A DNA stretch of 64,000 bases, taken from positions 1 through 64,000 of the forward strand of contig CAYLPS010000001.1 of the NCBI GenBank assembly GCA_964385625.1. The letters are read 5' to 3'. This document shows, piece after piece, positions 52,167 through 61,409 of the stretch; within the stretch, counting starts at the first letter, position 1, and each line of letters opens with the position of its first letter. This DNA comes from FEB-25 sp964385625. GTDB taxonomy: Bacteria > Chloroflexota > Anaerolineae > Anaerolineales > UBA4823. A program made the position numbers and the translations under genes. Below the pieces are notes generated by a model. That model made no database searches. It was not told the DNA's origin and saw only the letters and a list, made by a program, of their open reading frames with translations.

Positions 52167-53309
52167 ATGGATCCATCGCTCAGTACGCGTCTCTTGGAAA
52201 TGGCGGTACAAATCCAACAAATACCTGCGCCAACCTTCATGGAGGCACAAAGGGCAAATTTCATCAAACGGAAATTCCAGCACATTGGAATGCAAGATGT
52301 GTGGATGGATGAGACTGGGAATGTATATGGGCGCGTATCAGGACGGGGTACGCACCCCCCCATCGTGGTCTCCGCCCATTTAGACACTGTATTTTCACAG
52401 ACTGCCGATCTCAACATCGTCATTGCACCAGATAAAATTATTGGTCCTGGTATTGCGGATGATTCATTGGGCCTGGCGGCGTTGTTCGGGTTATATTGGG
52501 CTTTTACCGAAAAGCAGGGCCTTCCAGGCGTGGCTGGTTCATTGGAGAGGGATCTTTGGCTGGTTGCTGATGTGGCTGAAGAAGGACTTGGAGATTTACG
52601 CGGGATGAAGGCAGTGGTCGACCACTTTGGAAGGAAAGCTTTGGCGTATATTATTCTTGAAGGGATGACTCTCGGGCAAATCTACCATCGTGGGCTGGGT
52701 GTCCGGCGCTATCGCATCAGCGTGGACACCGCTGGCGGGCATTCGTGGGTCGATTTTGGCAAACCTTCTGCCATCCATATATTGGCAGATCTGGTGGTGA
52801 AAATCAACAAGATACCTTCGTCAATAAAATCGCGCAGCAGCATCAATGTCGGCATGATCAGTGGAGGCACATCGGTGAACACCATTGCTCCCCATGCTCA
52901 TTGTGAGCTTGACATTCGCTCCGAGGGTTTTCAGGCACTCGCTGCCCTGATACAACGCGTGGAGGCGCTGGTGATGGAGGCTGATCAAAAAAGTGGTGAG
53001 GCTGTGAAGGTGGTATTCGAAGTGATCGGAGACCGCCCTTATGGTGAAATATCTGCCTCGCATCCATTGGTACACCTGGCCAGAAAATGCTACTCGCGAT
53101 GGGGGATTGAAACGCAATTGGGCATCGGCTCTACTGATGCCAATGTGCCTCTCAGCCGTGGCCTTCCAGCCATCTGTGTTGGATTGACTACCGGAAGAGG
53201 AGCGCACACCGCGGATGAATATATATTCACGCAACCATTGCGGGTGGGGTTTGCTGTGTTGGTTGATCTGATACAGGCGCTCGATCAAAAAGGAATTAAT
53301 CTTAGCTGA
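52167..53309 (+). CDS. M20-family metallopeptidase
   Basis: About 380 aa. The metal-binding order of M20 is visible: VSAHLDTVF (His), GIADDSLGLA (Asp), DVAEEGLGDLRG (Glu-Glu) and GRGAHTADEY (His). A dimerisation domain lies between. It should act on small peptides or amidated amino acids (tripeptidase or carboxypeptidase type); the substrate is not known. In-frame starts are 52128, 52140 and 52167. The last is chosen because it follows the pfkB stop and starts right before the first conserved helix. Confidence 0.88.
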   Translation: MDPSLSTRLLEMAVQIQQIPAPTFMEAQRANFIKRKFQHIGMQDVWMDETGNVYGRVSGRGTHPPIVVSAHLDTVFSQTADLNIVIAPDKIIGPGIADDSLGLAALFGLYWAFTEKQGLPGVAGSLERDLWLVADVAEEGLGDLRGMKAVVDHFGRKALAYIILEGMTLGQIYHRGLGVRRYRISVDTAGGHSWVDFGKPSAIHILADLVVKINKIPSSIKSRSSINVGMISGGTSVNTIAPHAHCELDIRSEGFQALAALIQRVEALVMEADQKSGEAVKVVFEVIGDRPYGEISASHPLVHLARKCYSRWGIETQLGIGSTDANVPLSRGLPAICVGLTTGRGAHTADEYIFTQPLRVGFAVLVDLIQALDQKGINLS

Positions 53310-53321
53310 AAAAGGTCATTT

Positions 53322-55433
53322 TTAAACCAGGCGTATGCGGACGTCCAATGCGGCAGTACCTTGTGAGTGGGTAAAAACCCTCAGGGGGTTAATTTCGATC
53401 TCTGACAACTGCGGGAAGTCAGCTGAAAGCTGGCCAAGCCGTATCAGAGCCTCGATTACTGCCCGCCTGTCTGCTGGAGGCAGGTTACGGTAGCCGCGCA
53501 AGCGGCGCCCTGCCCAGGTATTTTCCAGCATCCACTCTGCATCTTGAGTGGTCAGGGGCGCCAGGGAGAAAGCCACGTCTTTTAATCCTTCAACTTCCAC
53601 ACCCCCTGAACCAAACATCACCAGGGCGCCAAATTGTGCATCCTGGATGGCGCCCATGATAACCTCCTGGCCAGCAGGCAGCATGTGCTGCAGATAAGCG
53701 CCATTGATTGTTGCTTGTGGAAACGCTGTCCTGGCATTCGAGATAATGTTCGAAAACCCGGTTGTTATTGCTTCAGCATCGACCAGGTTAAGCATGACCC
53801 CTCCTACGTCGGATTTATGAATGATATCGGGAGAGGCAATTTTCATCACCAACGGGTATCCCAGTTGTTGGGCCGCATCCACCGCTTCTTCTGCCGATTT
53901 AACCAGCCGCATGGGGGTCAGTGGAAGCTGGTATGCCCTGAAGATTGTTTCGATTTCAGGTGCATCCAGGTAGCCGGGAGATTGTTTGCACCTATCCAGC
54001 AGTTTTTGCACGGCTGTTTTATCCACCTCAGTCATGACAGGCTGGGGCTCGTGTTCTTTATGAAGGTATTCAGCCTGTTGAGCAAGCACGGCAAGGGCAG
54101 AGGCAGCTCTTTCAGGAAAGCGGTATTCGGGGATGCGCGCCGCGCGGAAGTGCTCTACTGCTTCTTGGATCAAGCGCTCTCCCATCAAAGCAATGGTGAC
54201 GGGTTTGTCAGCGCTCTGGATTACCGGGATCATCGACTTGGCAACCGCGCCGGTGGTATGCATGGGTGGCGGAGGTGTGACCACCAAGACGCCATGCACC
54301 CCGGGGTCTGCTAACAAAACCTGCAGGCAGCCTGCAAATTGGTCTGGTGTGGCTGAAGCTAGCATATCCACCGGGTTATTCAAGCTGGCCGCCGGCGGCA
54401 ATTGTCGGGCTAGTTTTAATTTGGTTTCACCAGACAAGACAGCCAGAGACATGCCATTCATTTCTAATGCATCAGCCGCGGTAACTCCCGGCCCTCCCGC
54501 GCTGGTCAGCACGGCGATAGCCCGTCCCTTGGGCAGCGGGCACCAGGCCAGGGCGCGTGCCCAATCGAACAGCTCCTCGCTCGTATCGGCGCGGATCACC
54601 CCTGCCCTGCGGAAAGCGGCATTAAAGGCGTGCTCCTGGCCGGCAAGAGCTCCCGTGTGGGAGGCAGCAGCCCGCTGTCCGCTTGGATAGCGCCCCACTT
54701 TTAGCGCCACAATGGGTTTCTTGCGCGTAATTTCGCGGGCGGCTTGCACGAATTTCGGCCCATCACTAACCCCTTCCAGATACAGGGTCAGGACACGTGT
54801 GAAATGGTCCTCAGCCACCGGGGCAAGCACGTCGGTCTCATTAACATCTGCCTGGTTACCCAGGCTCACCAATCTTGATAGGCCGAAGCCCTGGCCTCGA
54901 GCCCAATCGATCACTGCAGCACAAATGGCGCCCGAGTGAGAGATAAAAGCCACATCGCCGGGTGGCGGGCCTGGAGGCGGAAGGAAAGTTGCATCTAGAG
55001 GCAGGTGTGTATCGAGCAGACCGATACAATTCGGACCGATCATGCGGATATTATGTTGCCTGGCAATTTTCAGCAGCGCTTCTTCCAATCTGGCACCCAG
55101 CTCGCCGGTCTCACGAAAGCCGCCGGACGAAACGATCACCGCCTGGATACCCCGTTGGGCACATTCCTTCACCACCTTCGCTACCCCTTCGGCAGGGATC
55201 AGTATTACGGCCATATCCACCGGATCTGGCAGCTCCAGCACCGATGGGTACATCAGCCGTCCTAGCAAGCTGCCGCCCTTCGGGTTGACAAAGTGAATCA
55301 CCCCCTGGTAATTGCATTGCACCAGGTTGCGCGCCAGGCCGTACCCCAGCTTATTTGGGTCGGTGGAGGCGCCTACAACCGCGATGCCGCGGGGGCAGAA
55401 GAATGGATCGATGGAATGATTCGTTATAGACAT
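53322..55433 (-). CDS. ADP-forming acyl/acetyl-CoA synthetase, alpha-beta fusion
   Basis: 703 aa. A CoA-binding domain (RGIAVVGASTDPNKLGYG), a succinyl-CoA-ligase-like domain with the phosphorylated His in AASHTGALAG, and an ATP-grasp domain (LPLTPMRLVKSAEEA to VGGVMLNL) occur in one chain. It converts acetyl-CoA or another acyl-CoA, ADP and phosphate to the acid, CoA and ATP, which conserves energy in fermentation of amino acids and lactate. Which acyl group it prefers cannot be read. It is convergent with the M20 gene, with 12 nt between the stops. Confidence 0.92.
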   Translation of the reverse strand: MSITNHSIDPFFCPRGIAVVGASTDPNKLGYGLARNLVQCNYQGVIHFVNPKGGSLLGRLMYPSVLELPDPVDMAVILIPAEGVAKVVKECAQRGIQAVIVSSGGFRETGELGARLEEALLKIARQHNIRMIGPNCIGLLDTHLPLDATFLPPPGPPPGDVAFISHSGAICAAVIDWARGQGFGLSRLVSLGNQADVNETDVLAPVAEDHFTRVLTLYLEGVSDGPKFVQAAREITRKKPIVALKVGRYPSGQRAAASHTGALAGQEHAFNAAFRRAGVIRADTSEELFDWARALAWCPLPKGRAIAVLTSAGGPGVTAADALEMNGMSLAVLSGETKLKLARQLPPAASLNNPVDMLASATPDQFAGCLQVLLADPGVHGVLVVTPPPPMHTTGAVAKSMIPVIQSADKPVTIALMGERLIQEAVEHFRAARIPEYRFPERAASALAVLAQQAEYLHKEHEPQPVMTEVDKTAVQKLLDRCKQSPGYLDAPEIETIFRAYQLPLTPMRLVKSAEEAVDAAQQLGYPLVMKIASPDIIHKSDVGGVMLNLVDAEAITTGFSNIISNARTAFPQATINGAYLQHMLPAGQEVIMGAIQDAQFGALVMFGSGGVEVEGLKDVAFSLAPLTTQDAEWMLENTWAGRRLRGYRNLPPADRRAVIEALIRLGQLSADFPQLSEIEINPLRVFTHSQGTAALDVRIRLV

Positions 55434-55840
55434 AATGAGTTTTGTTTACTGGTTACTCCTGGAATATACGGCTATTAGATTTTACTGAAGGAGCCAGTTC
55501 CTTTGGCTGCCAGTGATTGATTATCGGTGATGAATGTTGAGAGTGATTTATCACATTACGTGTCCACGGAATTTTGTGCAGGGATGATTATTCGCGGTTG
55601 CTCTTAAGATGATCTCCAACACGGATAATTTTACCTGTTAATATTTAGAATGTTGCAATTATTGATAAATAGATAATGACAAGCAAATTGATAAACACCT
55701 AAGATGCATCATATTAATGCCCTGGCCATCATGATTACAATGGATAAAAATAATCGAGTATACTTGATAGACTTTTAGTGATGTAGCTATTTTGCGATAG
55801 ATAAGCTTGCAACGATATAAATCAGGATGCATCTAAAACA
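55434..55840. other. AT-rich intergenic region between the acyl-CoA synthetase and sigma factor genes
   Basis: No gene found. Both flanking genes read outward, so promoters for both are expected. A perfect 12-bp palindrome GTGATTTATCAC (55543-55554) is a possible operator. Weak promoter-like pairs on the plus strand include TTGATA-N18-TATTAA (starting in the stretch near 55689) and TTGCGA-N18-TATAAA close to the sigma factor gene. None is good enough to call. Confidence 0.4.
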
Positions 55841-56533
55841 ATGAACGGTGATGAAAACAAGGTTGAAGCCGAAGGATTTTCGTTAGAAGCATTACAGGCA
55901 GGTGATCCGGTAGAATTTGCTCATTTGGTGGATGCCTACTCAAGCAAAATTTATCACCTTGCCGTTAAGATGCTCAACCATCAACAGGATGCTGAAGATG
56001 TATTGCAGGAGACCTTTCTAAAAGCATATCGCGGTTTGAAATCGTTCGATGGCCGTTCAAAGATCTCGACCTGGCTGTTCAGGATTGCCACCAATGAAGC
56101 CTTGATGGTGATCCGTAGAAAACACCCAGAGACAGTATCGATCGATGAGCCTGTTGAGACAGAAGAAGGAGAGCAGGATCCCGTACAAATCGTGGATTGG
56201 TGTTGTTTACCAGAAGAGGAATTACTGTCGGAAGAATCCAAAGAAAAGCTGGATGCTGCAGTTCAAAAGCTCCCTGAGAGGCTGCGCCTGGTGTTTATCC
56301 TAAGGGATGTCAATGATCTATCAACCCATGAAACCGCCGATATTCTCGGATTGACTGATACAGCGGTAAAAACCAGGTTATCACGCGCACGCTTACGGTT
56401 ACGAGAAGAATTATCCACTTACTTTGGTGAACGAAAGTATGAACTTGAGAAGGGTCAGTTTACCGAGCCATCGGATACCACTCAAAAAAGTCTTGAGAGC
56501 CGGGTGTTAAAACCCGGAAAAGAGAGTAAATGA
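55841..56533 (+). CDS. ECF RNA polymerase sigma factor
   Basis: 230 aa. Region 2 (YSSKIYHLAVKMLNHQQDAE, then DVLQETFLKAYRGL) and region 4 (LPERLRLVFILRDVNDLS, then LGLTDTAVKTRLSRARLRLR) are separated by an acidic linker; region 3 is absent, as in ECF sigmas. It should direct transcription of a stress regulon when released by its anti-sigma partner. The C-terminus extends about 25 residues past region 4. It overlaps the anti-sigma gene by 4 nt. Confidence 0.93.
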   Translation: MNGDENKVEAEGFSLEALQAGDPVEFAHLVDAYSSKIYHLAVKMLNHQQDAEDVLQETFLKAYRGLKSFDGRSKISTWLFRIATNEALMVIRRKHPETVSIDEPVETEEGEQDPVQIVDWCCLPEEELLSEESKEKLDAAVQKLPERLRLVFILRDVNDLSTHETADILGLTDTAVKTRLSRARLRLREELSTYFGERKYELEKGQFTEPSDTTQKSLESRVLKPGKESK

Positions 56534-56802
56534 TGATGGAAAGCCAGAAAAAACACGATCATTCGCAATGCCGTAAGCTACTCGGTTCACTTTCCGCATA
56601 TGTGGACGGTGAGCTCGATAGAAGATTATGCATTGAGCTGGAAAAGCACATGGAAACCTGCGAGGATTGCCGGATTGTCGTGGACACTCTGCGCAAGACC
56701 GTATACCTCTATCACGCTACTTCTCAAACCGAAACGATACCCCCTGATATCCGCACACGTTTATATAAAAGTCTCAATATCGAGGATTTTTTAGAAAAAT
56801 GA
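56530..56802 (+). CDS. zinc-binding anti-sigma factor (ZAS type)
   Basis: 90 aa, soluble, no membrane helix. The pattern is C-X25-H-X3-C-X2-C, from QCRKLL to HMETCEDC, the same spacing as in RsrA, the redox-sensing anti-sigma of Streptomyces. A zinc ion would hold the fold that captures the sigma factor; disulfide formation on oxidation is possible but unproven. Three ATGs in a row start the reading; the first overlaps the sigma stop, so translation is coupled. Confidence 0.88.
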   Translation: MMMESQKKHDHSQCRKLLGSLSAYVDGELDRRLCIELEKHMETCEDCRIVVDTLRKTVYLYHATSQTETIPPDIRTRLYKSLNIEDFLEK

Positions 56803-56828
56803 TCTTACCAGTGGTTTGGGGGTGAGAG

Positions 56829-58724
56829 TTATTTTAATCGTCGGTTGTCGCCTTCGCGCACTGTAATCCCCTGAGCATCCAAATATTCCAATAAGGCAAG
56901 AACATAGCGGCGGCTGGTGTTGAAGTGATCGCGCACCTCCGCAGCAGTAATTGTATTTTTTTGTCTCAATAAATCACCGATCTCAGCAACCATTTGGTCG
57001 TAATCTTGTTTTCGAAAGACCACATCAGGGGGGATGGGCACCAGCAATCCGGTTTCGATCAGCGCGTTGTAAAGCTCTTCACCCACCTCGGATATGCATT
57101 CTTTGGCGGTGGGAGGCGAGAATGGCGAGCTTTTAAAACGCGCCAGCAGGTTATCAATGGTCCGCTGTTGCTGGACGTTGAATTGTATTGCATATCCCGG
57201 TCGCCTGACATGGGTGCCGGTGTCTTCCAGCGCGCCCTGCTGAGTGATACGGCGTAAAAGTGCAGGGAAAAGGCGGGTGGATAATTTCAGGCGTGATTTT
57301 AGCTCCTCGCGCGGTATCCCGCGCCGCAGGGGATGATGCTGATGATACTCGTTTACTTCATGCACCATCTGCTGCTTCAGTTGCTCCCAATATACCCTGG
57401 TGGTGATCAATCCCTGGGGAGAAAGCGAGCTGATTTCTCCATTCTCCAGGGAAATGATTTCCCCTCTGGTCAGCATGTCCTGCAAGGTATGCTCAGCAAC
57501 CGCCCGATCCAGGTTTGCGCGTTGGATTACCTCTTGGGCTGAGGCAATTCCCAATACGAACATTGATTGGGTCAGGATTTCTTCGGGTGTGCCACGCGCC
57601 AGTACTTCCAGACGGTTGACCTCTTGGGCTAAAAACCGTTTATGCCGCCCTTTAGGCTGGGCATCGATCACCATCCCGCCTCCAAGGGTCTCTCCAGGAG
57701 ATGGCCTTCTCAGGATGTACCTGTCTCCCCGGATGGCTACGGTGGGTTCATCCAGCTCCAGTTGCAGCCAGCCTTCTTCTCCTGGTAGCAACTCGTCACT
57801 TCCTAGTAAGCGCACTCTGGATTGAATTTCAGACGCGCCAATGAAAAATTTAACCAGCGTATCGTGTTTCAATGGCTGGGAAATATCTGCCAACAGGCGA
57901 AAGCGTACATCAATACGGCGGGTAGGTTGGTAACTATTTGGATAGGCAAGGACATCGCCCCGTTTTACCTGCTCAACATTCACCCCGGTAATATTTACTG
58001 CAGTCCGACTCCCTGGGACGGCAGTTTCCACTTTCCGTTTATGGGTCTGCAGGCCGCGGATGCGCGTGTAGTGCCCGGCAGGCAATATCTCTAGATCATC
58101 GCCAATGTGCAGGCTTCCATCGCTGAGGGTGCCGGTGACGACTGTGCCAAAGCCAGGCATGCTAAAGGAGCGGTCAACAGGCAGGCGCGGCCGTCCTAGG
58201 TCGGGATGTTGAGGGCGATCAGCCAGGCATTCATCCAGGCGATCTAATAGCTCAGCAATCCCCTGGTTGCTACGGGCAGATACACGCACGATAGGGGCAT
58301 TTTCCAACACTGTATTCCTGAGTGCGCCGTGTATCTCGTCTTCAACCAGGTCCAGCCAGTCAGGATCATCTACCAGGTCGATCTTATTGAGCGCAATCAC
58401 CCCTCCCTGCACTTGCAATAAATCGACGATCGCCAGGTGCTCCTTCGTTTGCGGCATAATGCCTTCATCTGCAGCGATGACAAACAACACCGCATCAATC
58501 CCGCCTATCCCAGCCAGCATATTTTCGATGAAATCACGGTGACCAGGAACATCGACGATGCCAATCTCCTCTCCTGATGGCAGGGTTAACCAGGCAAAGC
58601 CCAGGTCGATGGTCATTTCCCGCTCGCGCTCCTCCTTGAGCCGGTCGGGATTGGTGCCGGTTAATGCAAGGACGAGTGAGGATTTTCCATGGTCAACATG
58701 GCCGGCTGTACCAATAACGTGCAT
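56829..58724 (-). CDS. selB: selenocysteine-specific elongation factor SelB
   Basis: 631 aa. The GTPase domain has GTAGHVDHGKSSL, DVPGHRDF and NKIDLV. Two or three EF-Tu-like barrels follow, then C-terminal winged helices (about 400-631) that bind the SECIS hairpin. It delivers Sec-tRNA to an in-frame UGA, so the genome should encode selenoproteins. No selA, selD, selC or selenoprotein is in the window. The ATG at 58724 starts right at the GTPase motif and follows the upstream stop by 5 nt; a longer reading from 58772 overlaps the neighbour. No ribosome site is evident. Confidence 0.94.
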   Translation of the reverse strand: MHVIGTAGHVDHGKSSLVLALTGTNPDRLKEEREREMTIDLGFAWLTLPSGEEIGIVDVPGHRDFIENMLAGIGGIDAVLFVIAADEGIMPQTKEHLAIVDLLQVQGGVIALNKIDLVDDPDWLDLVEDEIHGALRNTVLENAPIVRVSARSNQGIAELLDRLDECLADRPQHPDLGRPRLPVDRSFSMPGFGTVVTGTLSDGSLHIGDDLEILPAGHYTRIRGLQTHKRKVETAVPGSRTAVNITGVNVEQVKRGDVLAYPNSYQPTRRIDVRFRLLADISQPLKHDTLVKFFIGASEIQSRVRLLGSDELLPGEEGWLQLELDEPTVAIRGDRYILRRPSPGETLGGGMVIDAQPKGRHKRFLAQEVNRLEVLARGTPEEILTQSMFVLGIASAQEVIQRANLDRAVAEHTLQDMLTRGEIISLENGEISSLSPQGLITTRVYWEQLKQQMVHEVNEYHQHHPLRRGIPREELKSRLKLSTRLFPALLRRITQQGALEDTGTHVRRPGYAIQFNVQQQRTIDNLLARFKSSPFSPPTAKECISEVGEELYNALIETGLLVPIPPDVVFRKQDYDQMVAEIGDLLRQKNTITAAEVRDHFNTSRRYVLALLEYLDAQGITVREGDNRRLK

Positions 58725-58729
58725 GGTTT

Positions 58730-59908
58730 TTAATGAGAGCTCCCCATCGTCCGTTCGTAAGCCGTGACCCATTCATGCGCCAGTGCCAGCAGCGATTGCA
58801 AGCGTTTTTCAACCAGCTCGCTGGCCTGTTGTTGAAGGTCTTTCACTTCTTGCAGCTCATCTTCGAATAAAGTAATCTGGTCGGTAAGTTTGGAAAATTG
58901 ACGCCCGGCTTCATTGCGCTGCTCTTCCTGGGTCAGGGTGTAATTGGTCCATCGTTTTTGATCATCAGCCTTATAAGCCACCCAGTCTTGCCTGAAACGG
59001 TCTTCCGACAGGCGTTGTATTTCGGTGATCTCGCTGATGCGCCTTTCCACGCGTTGGATTAATTCCTCCAGGTTTCCCTGGATGCGCTTCACCTCTCTAT
59101 GGGTGGCATCCAGGTTGACCAATTGCCCTTCAATATCCACAGCCTGGTTTTCGATGGTATCGAAGCGTGTTTGCCATTCTTTCCAGGTGCGATCACGTTC
59201 AACATCTGTGACGGCTTGTTTATTTAAAAAATTAGATATTGCATCACGTCGCTCGTCTTCGACGGTCACCAATTCATTTAACCGCGTATCTATCTTCCGC
59301 AGGTTCGCATTCATCAAGTCATTCTGCCCTCTCTGCTCATCCATGCGTTTCCGTAATGCATTCACCTCCCCCTGCAGGTCAACAATCCGTTTCGCATCCT
59401 GTTTACGGCCATCCTCCAGCAGGCGGATGGTGCGAATATATTCCTCTTCTTCAATGCGCACCGCCTCGATTTTCCCGCGCAGCTCATCTAAGGCGCGCCG
59501 TGTGGCAATCTCTCCATCAACATGTGCCTGGATATTCTTGTCCAGTTTTGGGATCACCTCAAGTTGCTTTTGAATTTCAGCAAAGGTGCCATCGAATGAT
59601 TTGATTTGCACGCGCTGCACTTTTTCGGATTCATCAATGCGCAGCTTGACCGTCTTGTCCAGCGCATCGACGGCTTGTTTGCTTTCCAGGCGGGCCTTCA
59701 CCAACGCCTGGTCATATTGGTCCATCCGTGTGATGATGGCTGAAAGCCGGGTGAGCTCGCTGCTCAGGCCTTTACTTTGTTGCTGAGAGGCAGCCAGATT
59801 ACCTTCTAAAGTTACCAGCTTGCTTTCTAGCAGAGCGATCGCATCTTTCTCTTTTCGGCGATCCTCTTCCACCCATTGAATCCGTTTTTGGATTTGGTCA
59901 ATATCCAT
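58730..59908 (-). CDS. long coiled-coil protein, function unknown
   Basis: 392 aa, not recognised as a family. Nearly the whole length is heptad-rich, charged helix (for example IDQIQKRIQWVEEDRRKEK and LEELIQRVERRISEI), with no membrane helix or signal. The order of breaks suggests several coils of 60-100 residues. A cytoplasmic scaffold or spacer is possible, but no role can be assigned. The ATG at 59908 has AGGAG 6 nt upstream; a longer frame from 60082 would overlap the membrane gene. It has its own extended -10 promoter and is followed by selB after 5 nt. Confidence 0.7.
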   Translation of the reverse strand: MDIDQIQKRIQWVEEDRRKEKDAIALLESKLVTLEGNLAASQQQSKGLSSELTRLSAIITRMDQYDQALVKARLESKQAVDALDKTVKLRIDESEKVQRVQIKSFDGTFAEIQKQLEVIPKLDKNIQAHVDGEIATRRALDELRGKIEAVRIEEEEYIRTIRLLEDGRKQDAKRIVDLQGEVNALRKRMDEQRGQNDLMNANLRKIDTRLNELVTVEDERRDAISNFLNKQAVTDVERDRTWKEWQTRFDTIENQAVDIEGQLVNLDATHREVKRIQGNLEELIQRVERRISEITEIQRLSEDRFRQDWVAYKADDQKRWTNYTLTQEEQRNEAGRQFSKLTDQITLFEDELQEVKDLQQQASELVEKRLQSLLALAHEWVTAYERTMGSSH

Positions 59909-59971
59909 GTCGGCTCCTGATCCTTTGTTTATCGAATGTATTTCGACGATGAAGGGTGAAGTTACAGCCTG

Positions 59972-59980
59972 ATTATAGCA
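59972..59980 (-). promoter_or_regulatory. extended -10 promoter of the coiled-coil and selB genes
   Basis: Minus strand TGCTATAAT fits TGnTATAAT. The start near 59965 gives a leader of about 57 nt. It lies just before the end of the upstream membrane-module gene. Confidence 0.5.
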
Positions 59981-59999
59981 TGAGGTGAATTCATGGCAT

Positions 60000-61409
60000 T
60001 TATCTGGCGATATTGGGAAAAATCTGGGAAATTTGTGCCAAAGTGGGTGAAAACCAATTCGGGAGTAGGCCGGCAAGCACAATCAGCACCATCCCGATGA
60101 TGAGGAAAAGTGCCACACTCGTTCTTTCTTGGATGCTCCAGTTTTGATCTTGATCGACCATCAACAAGGCTCTCAAGGTGCGTATCCCGCTGATGAACAG
60201 GCCGACGCTACCCAGCATGGTGATGATGGCCAGCAGCAGTGATTGGCTCGTCAGGTCGCTCCAAAGTGCTAAGCGTGATGGAAAGCCTGCCAGCAGGGGT
60301 AGACCGGCCACCGAGAAATTTGCTACCAGCAGGCCGGTGGAAACAATGGGCATTTGCCTGGCTGCACCCTGGATCGCAGAAAATCGAAGCTGGTCGGTGC
60401 CAGTATTGGACTTCGTCCTGATTATTGTGGATAGGGCCAGTGCCCATACCCCAATCGCCAGTCCACGCGGTAAAAGCAATGTGAAAAATAGCTGTGCGCC
60501 ATTGCTAACCGTCATCGATAACAGCGAAAATCCAATTTCCACCATGCAGGCATAACCGAGGATACGCCCCAGGTGATGTTGGAAGGCAGACCAGATTCCC
60601 CCAATGAGAACCATCATCACACCCCCAAGCTGCACCATGTTGATCACCGGCACAGACATGCGCAGCCAGAGGTAACGATCCATGAACCCAAGCCCTAATA
60701 GCGAGACCATCCAGGGAAGGATGACCAGGACAAAGCCCACCGCGTAGGGGTGCGATTCTTCAGCTAGCATGGGAATCCAGGTATGGAACGGGAAAATTGC
60801 CAGAAGAAAAAGAAATCCAAAACCCAAGGTAAGGGAAGCCCGGGTCATTAGTAATAATTCTTCAGGGCTGGCCTGAACACCAGCAAGCAGCCAGCCTGAG
60901 AAAAGGATGAACGGAAAGCCAAAAGACTGGAAGATGATAAACCGCAGCACACCTTTACCGATAGGATGGCCGGGCTGCGCCAGGATGGGGACACAAACCA
61001 GGACGGCCAATTCAATTAACAACGCCGCGTATAGGAAAGGCTCCACTGCAATGGCAGCAATTAACAGCGCACCCACCACCATCCCCAAAGGCACATACAT
61101 TCTTCCGGAATCTGCCACGTATACCAACGCAAACCAGAAGGCCATCAGCATGAAAATTGCGACTAATAATGGTTGTTGGGAAGGAGTAAGTGTAAATTGC
61201 CTCCCCAGGATTACCAGGCTCTCGTGGATCGTCATGGACCAAGGCCCGATTTTGATCAGCTCGTCGATGTGTATTTTCCAGGCTGCTCCTGCCAGTAATA
61301 GCATTATTACGGTACCGCATGCCACTGTGGTGCGGTACCAGCGCCGGAAGAAATACAGGATGATCCCACTGATCCCGGGAACGATGATCCAGATCAATGC
61401 TGAGCTCAT
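60000..61409 (-). CDS. antiporter-like membrane subunit (HyfF/NuoN-like), divergent
   Basis: 469 aa, about 13-14 membrane segments. It belongs to the proton-conducting transporter family (PF00361) by FPFHTWIPMLAEESHP, the TM7 loop, and GLPLLAGFPSRLALW near TM12. The TM5 Glu is kept (LLIELAVLVCVPIL). The TM7 Lys before the PFHTW motif is replaced by Leu, the TM8 Lys is not seen, and the TM12 Lys reads Arg. It could carry ions in an altered way or act as a structural subunit. It overlaps the preceding gene by 1 nt (TAATG). Confidence 0.7.
   Translation of the reverse strand: MSSALIWIIVPGISGIILYFFRRWYRTTVACGTVIMLLLAGAAWKIHIDELIKIGPWSMTIHESLVILGRQFTLTPSQQPLLVAIFMLMAFWFALVYVADSGRMYVPLGMVVGALLIAAIAVEPFLYAALLIELAVLVCVPILAQPGHPIGKGVLRFIIFQSFGFPFILFSGWLLAGVQASPEELLLMTRASLTLGFGFLFLLAIFPFHTWIPMLAEESHPYAVGFVLVILPWMVSLLGLGFMDRYLWLRMSVPVINMVQLGGVMMVLIGGIWSAFQHHLGRILGYACMVEIGFSLLSMTVSNGAQLFFTLLLPRGLAIGVWALALSTIIRTKSNTGTDQLRFSAIQGAARQMPIVSTGLLVANFSVAGLPLLAGFPSRLALWSDLTSQSLLLAIITMLGSVGLFISGIRTLRALLMVDQDQNWSIQERTSVALFLIIGMVLIVLAGLLPNWFSPTLAQISQIFPNIAR

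Noticed and set aside
53634..54314. 226-codon frame opposite the acyl-CoA synthetase gene
   Set aside because: Lies wholly antisense to a gene with intact catalytic motifs; no recognisable domain.
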